From: Candidatus Treponema excrementipullorum
Lineage (GTDB): Bacteria > Spirochaetota > Spirochaetia > Treponematales > Treponemataceae
Direction: 5' to 3'
Length of the DNA: 5,291 nt
NCBI GenBank assembly: GCA_018883625.1
Contig: JAHLFV010000128.1
Location: 1-5,291 of the forward strand
The notes beneath the pieces are model-generated. The model did not search any database. It had not been told where the DNA came from and saw only the letters and a program-made list of their open reading frames with translations. This document shows, in pieces, positions 1-5,291 of this stretch. Position 1 is the first letter of the stretch. Each line of letters opens with the position of its first letter. The position numbers were made by a program, and so were the translations under genes.

Positions 1-8
1 CAAAATAT

Positions 9-62
9 AAAAAAGGTATCTTTGAAGTGCACTTCACTTTGGTTTTCAAAGATACCTTTTTT
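9..62. terminator. Bidirectional intrinsic terminator hairpin
   Basis: Bases 9-26 and 45-62 form a perfect 18-bp inverted repeat (core GGTATCTTTGAA) around an 18-base loop. The outer part of the stem is A6 on the left and T6 on the right, so transcripts from either direction end the hairpin in a U-tract. On the minus strand the T6 is followed by ATATTTTG. It lies about 130 bases past the stop codon of the minus-strand lipoprotein gene and is the only credible terminator for it in the window. It could equally serve a plus-strand gene ending before base 1. The loop side contains a second, competing 14-base palindrome (23-36, TGAAGTGCACTTCA). Bases 63-193, between this hairpin and the gene, show no open frame or other signal that I can support. 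Confidence 0.8.
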
Positions 63-193
63 CGGTTTTGGATATACTTCTGGGACAAAAAATCTTCCTG
101 CAAGAAAAGAAAATCAAGATTGCCTCAAAATTATCCGTACTATCCTAATCTCAACAAAGCTTAACAACTTCTGCAACTACACAATCCCGTAAA

Positions 194-967
194 TCAGCGG
201 GGAATAGACACAAAATAAATAGCTTTAATTTCCTCTTTGGAATCTGTTCCGGAAGTTATTCCGGAAGCTTTTTTAGAAGCATTCATAAGTTTTCCGTCAT
301 TAAAGTTAACCAGCCATGCTTCTTTTCCTTCAGAACCAGGAAATTGAGAACTTGACCAATATAAATCACGTAGTTGGGCTTTACCCAATGCTTCCAAGGC
401 TATATTTACGGCATTTTTTACCTTAAACAATTCACAAAGTTCAGCCAAGCTCGGTACGTACCACCCTGTTGTAAATTTATCAGTTATGTTTACACCTGAA
501 ATCTCGCTGTATTTTTCTGCCCGTTCAAAAATACCATAGTCATTACTATTGATATTTTTATCAACTTTTTTTATTTCTTCATAATTATCATGTCCGAATA
601 AATCCCCGGTTATCTTTGTATCCCGGGCGGCACTTACCTTGCTTCCTTCTGTACTCCAACATTCTATTTCAGGAATGGAAATTGTATCATCTCCCCAAGA
701 TTTGTCCTTATCTTGATGAAGTCCCAATGCCACTTCAAAAATGGAATTTCCTTCCCGTCTTGCCATTACTATAATTGCAACCGCTTTCTCTTTTTGCTCG
801 GGAGTAAGAGCCATGTTGCGGCTGAAAGGAACCCGAGAGCCGTCATTTAATACAATTTCTCCCACTTTGGGACTGATAGACAGAGGCTCTTCTATTTTTT
901 TACATCCTGTAAATACAAGTACCAAAGAAACAAGGCACAGAACAAGTACCATAACTTGTTTTTTCAT
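194..967 (-). CDS. Surface lipoprotein, DUF1566/Lcl_C-like domain
   Basis: This gene encodes a predicted lipoprotein of 257 residues. I chose the ATG at 967-965 because AAGGAGG (980-974) lies 6 bases upstream of it; an in-frame ATG at 973 directly abuts that site and is too close to use. Residues 1-22 are a lipoprotein signal (KK, hydrophobic core, lipobox VFTGC) with acylated Cys22. The N-terminal half carries a VGEIVLNDGS stretch (36-45). The C-terminal half has GWYVPSLAELCELF (168-181), YWSSSQ (203-208), AWLVNFNDG (217-225) and a terminal KAIYFV. These match the pattern of DUF1566/Lcl_C and Fib_succ_major domains (GWR-LP-elneL, WSSS, aw-v-f-G, vRavR), which are thought to belong to the C-type-lectin-like group. 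From memory, Treponema has many such paralogs. The usual terminal vRaiR is degenerate here. Function is unknown; surface binding or adhesion is an inference. It is transcribed away from the GH2 operon. Confidence 0.85.
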   Translation of the reverse strand: MKKQVMVLVLCLVSLVLVFTGCKKIEEPLSISPKVGEIVLNDGSRVPFSRNMALTPEQKEKAVAIIVMARREGNSIFEVALGLHQDKDKSWGDDTISIPEIECWSTEGSKVSAARDTKITGDLFGHDNYEEIKKVDKNINSNDYGIFERAEKYSEISGVNITDKFTTGWYVPSLAELCELFKVKNAVNIALEALGKAQLRDLYWSSSQFPGSEGKEAWLVNFNDGKLMNASKKASGITSGTDSKEEIKAIYFVSIPR

Positions 968-973
968 CAACAT

Positions 974-980
974 CCTCCTT
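974..980 (-). promoter_or_regulatory. Ribosome binding site of the minus-strand lipoprotein
   Basis: The minus strand reads AAGGAGG, a full match to the anti-Shine-Dalgarno core. The next bases are ATGTTGATG. The first ATG has no spacing, while the second (967) has 6 bases, so this site decides the start at 967. Its first three bases (AAG) also lie in an inverted repeat arm (978-983). Confidence 0.85.
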
Positions 981-998
981 AGGATAAACTAACCTAAG
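978..998. promoter_or_regulatory. Possible operator: CTTAGG-N9-CCTAAG inverted repeat
   Basis: CTTAGG (978-983) and CCTAAG (993-998) are perfect 6-bp arms around a 9-base AT-rich spacer. The repeat covers the expected transcription start of the minus-strand gene (about base 995) and touches its Shine-Dalgarno site. Because the far arm would be only partly transcribed, a DNA-level operator is more likely than an RNA hairpin. The arms are short, so chance cannot be excluded. Confidence 0.35.
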
Positions 999-1001
999 AA
1001 A

Positions 1002-1031
1002 AGTATAAGTGAAGATATTTTAAGCTGTCCA
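1002..1031 (-). promoter_or_regulatory. Sigma70-like promoter for the minus-strand lipoprotein
   Basis: On the minus strand, TGGACA (1031-1026, 5 of 6 to TTGACA) is followed after 18 bases by TATACT (1007-1002, 5 of 6 to TATAAT). An A9 tract (1041-1033) sits one base upstream of the -35 box and could act as an UP-like element. The predicted start is near base 995, giving a leader of about 28 bases before the ATG at 967. Confidence 0.65.
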
Positions 1032-1113
1032 GTTTTTTTTTCACAAAATGAGGGGAAAACGCTATCATTTACATTTAAATTAAGAAAAATGGAGATAAAT
1101 GTCATAAAACCGC

Positions 1114-1153
1114 AAAAAAAAAATTTGACCGTTGAAAAATTAGGGTTTATTCT
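1114..1153 (+). promoter_or_regulatory. Sigma70-like promoter with A-tract for the GH2 operon
   Basis: TTGACC (1125-1130, 5 of 6 to consensus) is followed after exactly 17 bases by TATTCT (1148-1153, 4 of 6). An A10 run (1114-1123) lies one base upstream of the -35 box, as in UP-element-like promoters. The expected start is near 1160, leaving a leader of about 24 bases before the ATG at 1184. It most likely drives both plus-strand genes. The -10 box is weak, so strength is uncertain. Confidence 0.55.
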
Positions 1154-1174
1154 GAAGACAGCCAAGTGTTTTTT

Positions 1175-1179
1175 GGAGG
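1175..1179 (+). promoter_or_regulatory. Ribosome binding site of the GH2 gene
   Basis: GGAGG at 1175-1179, extended as GGAGGAAGG, lies 4 bases before the ATG at 1184. An in-frame GTG exists at 1166, but it is upstream of this site and would add six residues (MFFGGR) that encode the Shine-Dalgarno sequence itself. The ATG at 1184 is therefore the start, and it gives a standard MKKS lipoprotein leader. Confidence 0.85.
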
Positions 1180-1183
1180 AAGG

Positions 1184-4066
1184 ATGAAAAAGTCTATTAG
1201 TTTGGTCATAAGTGCCTTTTTATTGTGTTGTTTTGTTTTTTATGGGTGTTCCGATGCCATTACCGGCGGAAATGCTTTTTTAACCGGTGTGAGCAATATA
1301 GAAGGGGACGGAACAACTAACCAAGCCTATGAACAGGACGGTTTTTATGCAACATATGCAAAAGACAGATCCGTTATAGAAGGGCGTACAATAAAGTTTA
1401 ATGAAGGTTGGAAGTTTTACTTGGGAGACAACCCCGGTGCCTCTGACCATGTTTTTGATGACTCCGACTGGCAAAATGTTACCATCCCTCATGATTATAG
1501 TCAGGAGCAAGGTTATACTTCATCCGGTGAAGCGGAAAGCGGGTATCTGCCAGGTGGCATCGGCTGGTACAGAAAATATTTTGAGATAGAACCCAACTGG
1601 AAAACTTCAAAAAAAGTTGTTATCAACTTTGACGGCGTTTATATGAATGCAGAAGTATATCTGAATGGCGTAAAATTAGGATATCATCCTTTTGGGTACA
1701 CGGCTTTTTCATTTGAGCTTCCGTCCAATCTGTTGGTTGAAGGTGAAAATGTTATTGCAGTTAAAACAGATAATAAGGTTCCTTCAAGCAGATGGTATTC
1801 CGGTAGCGGAATTTACAGAGATGTAAATCTTATAATTACCGATCCTGTTCATATAAAGCAGAATGGGGTAGCGGTTTTGACTCCTGTAAATGAGGGTTCA
1901 AATACCATGGGTGAAATTGATTTACATATTAAACTGACAAATGACCGCAAGGATGCCATGGATGTAGATATTATTACCTCTGTACTGGAAAAAGGTTCAA
2001 AAACCGTTATAAATTCCAAAAAGATTACAAAGTCATTGCCCCAGGGTGAACACACTTTAAAGGCTACATCTGACGGAGATGCCTCCGATTTGAGATTGAA
2101 TGTTTCCAATCCTAAATTATGGTATGTATGGGATCAACAGGAAGGCGGTCAAAGTCTTTATACGGTTCGTACAGAAGTAAAACAGGGAAATGTCCTGATA
2201 GACAGGTATGAAACAGATTTTGGTTTCAGATATTTTAAGTTTGATTATGAGACAGGTTTTTGGTTTAACGGGAAAAACTTAAAACTAAAGGGCGTTTGCA
2301 TGCACCATGATCAGGGAGCTTTAGGTAGTGAGGCTTGGTACAGAGCAATGGAGCGTCAAGTGCAAGTGTTAAAGGATATGGGATGTAACGCCATCCGAAT
2401 AACACATAATCCGGGTGCCCGGGCTTTTATTGACATTTGTAACAAAGAAGGAATGCTCGTAATAGAGGAAGCTTTTGACACCTTTAGTAATCCCAAGAAC
2501 GGTAATACTAATGATTTTTCCAGTTTATTTAAAGATACAATTTCGGAAGATAATACCATCGAAAATGGTAAAAAAGATATGTTGTGGGCAGAATTTTCCG
2601 TAAAAGCCATGGCAGATCGGGATAAAAACGATCCAAGTGTTATTATGTGGTCTCTGGGTAACGAAATTTTTGAAGGCATAAGTGGAAATACCAGTGAATA
2701 TCCGACCTATGCCGAAAATCTTACAAACTGGATAATTGAAGTAGATTCAACTGTAGGAGAGAGGAAAAAAGATAGGGAGGCAATTCCAACCAAAGATCCC
2801 GGTAAATATCGGGCAGCTCGCTATGTTACCATAGGAGATAATCGACGACAGACTTCCGGTTCGGGGAAACCCTTTGAGACAATGAAAAAAATTCATGATA
2901 TGGGAGGTATTGTAGGGTTTAACTATGCAAATGAAGAAGCAATTACCGATGCATATAATGTCGGATGGTGTATTTATGGCTCAGAAACCGCATCTTCCGT
3001 AAACAGCAGAGGTGTTTACGATAAATTGGGTGAGGGTAATTTTAATGCTTCCCAAACATCGGATCAATTTCTTACATCTTATGATCACAGTAAGGTTAGT
3101 TGGGGTGCTCTTGCTTCCGAAGCTTGGCTCAGAACCGTGAAATGGGATTATAATGCAGGAGAATTTGTGTGGACAGGGTTTGATTATTTGGGCGAACCCA
3201 CTCCTTGGAACAAAACAGATGCGGGATCTACTGTCGGAGATTTTGAAAAGGCTCCCAAGTCTTCCTACTTCGGTATTATAGATACAACAGGTTTCCCTAA
3301 AGATTCTTATTACCTATATCAGAGCTTGTGGCATGAAGGAAAAAATACTCTTCATATTTTGCCTACTTGGGATGAAGATGATGTTTATAAATGGGATTCC
3401 GCTAAGACTAAGGTACAGGTAACAGTATATACGGATGCACCTGTAGTCCGTTTGTATCTGAACGGAAAAGAAATAGGTGCAGCTAAGGCTGAAACTGTTA
3501 AGAGTAACGGAAGTCTTTATGAGTATAAAAAATATGTCGCAACACCTCTTTCAAATGGTCAAGGTACCAATACTTTTGCCGAGAGAACAGATTCCAGAAT
3601 GCTGTATGCAAATTTCGATGTCACATATGAATCGGGAGTGCTGGAGGCAAAGGCTTTTGATGAAAATGGGCGGCAAATTACAAATACAGACGGACGCAAT
3701 ATTGTAAAAACTACAAAGAAACAAGAGGGTGTTCGCTTATCGGTAACGGCAGACAGAGACAAGATAAAAGCTGATGGTAAAGATTTATGTTACATAACGA
3801 TAGATGCCCAGGACTTTGACGGTAATTTTGTGAACAGTTTTGAAGGGGATGTCACTGTGACTGTAACGGGAGAAGGTACCCTGCTAGCTTTGGACAATGG
3901 AAGACAGAATGACCATACCCCCTATACAAACAGCACAAGAAAAGCAACAAGAGGCAAATTGTTGGCAATAGTGCAATCAACAAAAAAAGACGGAAAATTT
4001 ACCGTAACAGCTGTATCTGACAAAGCTAAAGAAGGAACTGTTACAGTTCTTACAGTTGCAGAGTAA
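1184..4066 (+). CDS. Lipid-anchored GH2 beta-galactosidase, BgaA-like
   Basis: This complete 960-residue enzyme is predicted to release terminal beta-galactose from glycans at the cell surface. Residues 1-22 are a lipoprotein signal ending FVFYGC (Cys22); the aromatic -3/-2 positions are unusual but tolerated in the relaxed spirochaete lipobox. Domains in order: GH2 sugar-binding sandwich (about 65-220, with SRWYSGSGIYRDV), Ig-like sandwich (about 222-348), TIM barrel (about 350-690), DUF4982-type domain (about 712-840, starting LWHEGKNTLHILPTW and including LYLNGKEIG), and a C-terminal Ig-like domain (about 848-960, with LLALDNG). Active-site motifs look intact: GVCMHHDQGALG (370-381), AIRITHNP (403-410), acid/base Glu494 in MWSLGNE, probable nucleophile Glu601 in YGSETAS, and WTGFDYLGEPTPW (663-675). 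No NxK motif typical of beta-glucuronidases is seen near the last motif. The C-terminal part strongly recalls pneumococcal BgaA. The gene ends in tandem stops (TAA TAG), and the next gene follows 14 bases later, so an operon is likely. The family is certain; the exact substrate is inferred. Confidence 0.93.
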   Translation: MKKSISLVISAFLLCCFVFYGCSDAITGGNAFLTGVSNIEGDGTTNQAYEQDGFYATYAKDRSVIEGRTIKFNEGWKFYLGDNPGASDHVFDDSDWQNVTIPHDYSQEQGYTSSGEAESGYLPGGIGWYRKYFEIEPNWKTSKKVVINFDGVYMNAEVYLNGVKLGYHPFGYTAFSFELPSNLLVEGENVIAVKTDNKVPSSRWYSGSGIYRDVNLIITDPVHIKQNGVAVLTPVNEGSNTMGEIDLHIKLTNDRKDAMDVDIITSVLEKGSKTVINSKKITKSLPQGEHTLKATSDGDASDLRLNVSNPKLWYVWDQQEGGQSLYTVRTEVKQGNVLIDRYETDFGFRYFKFDYETGFWFNGKNLKLKGVCMHHDQGALGSEAWYRAMERQVQVLKDMGCNAIRITHNPGARAFIDICNKEGMLVIEEAFDTFSNPKNGNTNDFSSLFKDTISEDNTIENGKKDMLWAEFSVKAMADRDKNDPSVIMWSLGNEIFEGISGNTSEYPTYAENLTNWIIEVDSTVGERKKDREAIPTKDPGKYRAARYVTIGDNRRQTSGSGKPFETMKKIHDMGGIVGFNYANEEAITDAYNVGWCIYGSETASSVNSRGVYDKLGEGNFNASQTSDQFLTSYDHSKVSWGALASEAWLRTVKWDYNAGEFVWTGFDYLGEPTPWNKTDAGSTVGDFEKAPKSSYFGIIDTTGFPKDSYYLYQSLWHEGKNTLHILPTWDEDDVYKWDSAKTKVQVTVYTDAPVVRLYLNGKEIGAAKAETVKSNGSLYEYKKYVATPLSNGQGTNTFAERTDSRMLYANFDVTYESGVLEAKAFDENGRQITNTDGRNIVKTTKKQEGVRLSVTADRDKIKADGKDLCYITIDAQDFDGNFVNSFEGDVTVTVTGEGTLLALDNGRQNDHTPYTNSTRKATRGKLLAIVQSTKKDGKFTVTAVSDKAKEGTVTVLTVAE

Positions 4067-4071
4067 TAGTC

Positions 4072-4076
4072 GGAGG
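4072..4076 (+). promoter_or_regulatory. Ribosome binding site of the second lipoprotein
   Basis: GGAGG at 4072-4076 is 4 bases upstream of the ATG at 4081, the same spacing as for the GH2 gene. It lies in the 14-base gap after the GH2 stop codon. There is no room for a terminator or separate promoter, which supports co-transcription. Confidence 0.85.
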
Positions 4077-4080
4077 AAAT

Positions 4081-5291
4081 ATGTTAAGAATAATTTTTTG
4101 TATCATATCTGCTTTATTTGTATTTACCGGATGTAAACAAAGTTTGACGGATATTCCTAAACCCAATCCTCCTGTGGAAACAGTGCACGGTACAGGTGTT
4201 TTTGAGTATAACAAACATTATTATCATAAAAAGGGAGCTGCTTTTTCCGGTCCAAAGGAAGTAGTTTTTGTATCTACAAGTGGTTATCGCCAAAATTATC
4301 CCGTAGAGTGGAATTATGAAAATGTAGAAAATGCTGCTGAGAATACAAATCTTAAAATTAGTGGAGAAGTGATTTTAGAAGGCGGTGTCCGTGAAAAGAT
4401 TTCCCTGTACGTGTATGTGATTGGAGATATAGGCGGAGTTATAAATCATTCAATGGCTGTATTTCAAAAAACTCAGCCTGTTAATTTGCCCGATAAGTTG
4501 TACGGTATAGATCCCAATGGGAAGCCCTTAAAGGTAGCAATACCTGTAGTATGGAACAAAGAAGGGCTTTCTACAGAAAACCCCGGATTTCAAAAGGTTA
4601 AAGGGACAGCCGAGTTTTTTGGAAAAACTTATAGTGTCTCTTCTTCAGTACGTGTTGTTCCACCGACATACACGGTTAATAATACCAGCATAACTGAAAA
4701 AACTGCCCGCATTCGGGAATCGGTGAATGGGGTTGATATGAGAGAACAGTATAAAGACTTGTTTGATAAAAATACGACTCAGGCACATAGTACAAGCATA
4801 AATGAGTTGATTTTTGAATATGACACAGCACAGAATTTTGCCGGAGCAAAATTTATTTTCACACAGAATACCGGTTTGGACGACATTACACCAACTTTGA
4901 CTGATTCTTCAACAGGAAAACAAATAGAGTGTGAGCTTAAAAAAGATAGTAACTCCATAACCCTTAGTTTTAAAAACGGTACGGAATCTGTGGAAAGACT
5001 TAAAGTATCTTTTGGTGGCGCAGTTAATAATTTGGCGGAAGTTAATAATTTGGCGGAAATTGAACTGTACTTGGGAACTCGTGATCCCCTGACATTGAAG
5101 TCTTCTGTAGGTATCAAAGGTTTAAAAATTGGAAATGAAACGTACGATGAAGGAAAGTTAACCAATTTAAATAATTCTTCAACAGGAATTGTTTCGGGAG
5201 CTGATTTTAACGGAGACATACAGGTTACTACCGGAGAAGATAATGCCGGGGTTACTGTTGTTCGGGGCACAGATAAGATTATTCTGTATGT
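4081..5291 (+). CDS. Lipoprotein with Big_4 Ig-like and discoidin-like domains (partial)
   Basis: The frame stays open from 4081 to the window end, giving the first 403 residues of a longer protein. Residues 1-18 (MLRIIFCIISALFVFTGC) are a lipoprotein signal with acylated Cys18. Two Big_4-type bacterial Ig-like repeats follow: about 52-114 (YPVEWN, then LKISGEV) and about 132-194 (IPVVWN, then QKVKGTAEF, then SSVRVV). Each has the conserved Trp (77 and 158) and the x-G-x-hydrophobic turn. Residues about 198-332 resemble an F5/8 type C (discoidin) sandwich: SVNGVDMREQYKDLFDKNT near its start, an FEYD strand, and LAEIELYLG at its end. Residues 333-403 are unassigned. No catalytic motif is visible, so a binding or adhesion role on galactose-containing or host glycans is an inference from domains and from its place behind the GH2 gene. 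A catalytic domain beyond the window is possible. An 18-bp tandem duplication lies at 5022-5058. Confidence 0.85.
   Translation, partial: MLRIIFCIISALFVFTGCKQSLTDIPKPNPPVETVHGTGVFEYNKHYYHKKGAAFSGPKEVVFVSTSGYRQNYPVEWNYENVENAAENTNLKISGEVILEGGVREKISLYVYVIGDIGGVINHSMAVFQKTQPVNLPDKLYGIDPNGKPLKVAIPVVWNKEGLSTENPGFQKVKGTAEFFGKTYSVSSSVRVVPPTYTVNNTSITEKTARIRESVNGVDMREQYKDLFDKNTTQAHSTSINELIFEYDTAQNFAGAKFIFTQNTGLDDITPTLTDSSTGKQIECELKKDSNSITLSFKNGTESVERLKVSFGGAVNNLAEVNNLAEIELYLGTRDPLTLKSSVGIKGLKIGNETYDEGKLTNLNNSSTGIVSGADFNGDIQVTTGEDNAGVTVVRGTDKIILY
5022..5058 (+). repeat. Perfect 18-bp in-frame tandem duplication
   Basis: The 18-mer GTTAATAATTTGGCGGAA occurs at 5023-5040 and again, identical, at 5041-5058; the period extends one base upstream to 5022. 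It adds no frameshift and encodes VNNLAE twice (residues 315-326). It falls at the start of the final strand of the discoidin-like domain, directly before IELYLG. Zero differences between the copies suggests a recent slippage or duplication event. Confidence 0.95.

Noticed and set aside
247..266. Two TTCCGGAA palindromes 12 bases apart
   Set aside because: They lie inside the lipoprotein coding region and are explained by a repeated Ser-Gly pair (SGITSG) using the same codons. No wider structure accompanies them.
741..992. An 83-codon plus-strand frame over the start of the minus-strand lipoprotein
   Set aside because: It is a shadow of the real lipoprotein gene: no ribosome binding site, no recognisable product, and it ends in the divergent promoter region.
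1071..1102. ACATTTA-N18-TAAATGT inverted repeat between the divergent promoters
   Set aside because: Seven-base AT-only-rich arms with a long spacer are expected by chance in such AT-rich DNA, and it overlaps no predicted promoter box. I do not call it an operator.
4904..5188. ATTCTTCAACAGGAA found at 4904-4918 and 5174-5188
   Set aside because: The 15-base match encodes SSTG in both places, but the flanks do not align, so it looks like a chance or weak domain-level similarity rather than a repeat unit.
4779..5270. A 163-codon open frame on the minus strand under the second lipoprotein
   Set aside because: It is antisense to a gene with a signal peptide, ribosome binding site and recognisable domains. 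Its translation shows no domain, and no Shine-Dalgarno or promoter supports it.
1..5291. CRISPR array, tRNA/rRNA, riboswitch, transposase, reverse transcriptase or toxin-antitoxin pair
   Set aside because: I looked for regularly spaced repeats, cloverleaf-like GC-rich segments, long structured leaders and mobile-element genes on both strands and saw none. Both leader regions are only about 25-30 bases.

Overview
The window looks like AT-rich chromosomal DNA from a host-associated spirochaete, most probably an oral-type Treponema (T. denticola group). This is an inference. It rests on three lipoproteins in a row with short MKK- or MLR-type leaders, two of which end in the same VFTGCK lipobox, and on the first protein resembling a paralogous lipoprotein family I associate with Treponema. 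No rRNA, tRNA, CRISPR, insertion sequence, integrase or origin is visible.

Layout: bases 1-193 hold no gene, only a strong hairpin at 9-62 that can act as a terminator in both directions. A minus-strand gene (967 down to 194) encodes a 257-residue lipoprotein with a DUF1566/Lcl_C-like C-terminal domain. Bases 968-1183 are a divergent intergenic region. It holds one sigma70-like promoter per direction, each with a 9-10 base A-tract just upstream of its -35 box. The two coding starts are set by good Shine-Dalgarno sites, which shorten both genes slightly compared with their longest open frames.

On the plus strand, 1184-4066 encodes a complete 960-residue lipid-anchored glycoside hydrolase of family GH2. 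It is a BgaA-like beta-galactosidase with intact catalytic motifs, a DUF4982-type domain and a terminal Ig-like domain. Fourteen bases after its stop codon a second lipoprotein gene starts (4081) and runs off the window end. Its visible 403 residues hold two Big_4-type Ig-like repeats and a discoidin (F5/8 type C)-like sandwich.

How they work together (inference): the plus-strand pair looks like a surface glycan-processing operon, with one lipoprotein cutting terminal beta-galactose and the other binding glycan or host surface. In Gram-positive BgaA-type enzymes comparable accessory domains sit on the same polypeptide, so the two-lipoprotein arrangement is the most distinctive feature of the window. 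A perfect in-frame 18-bp tandem duplication at the end of the discoidin-like domain is the clearest local oddity.
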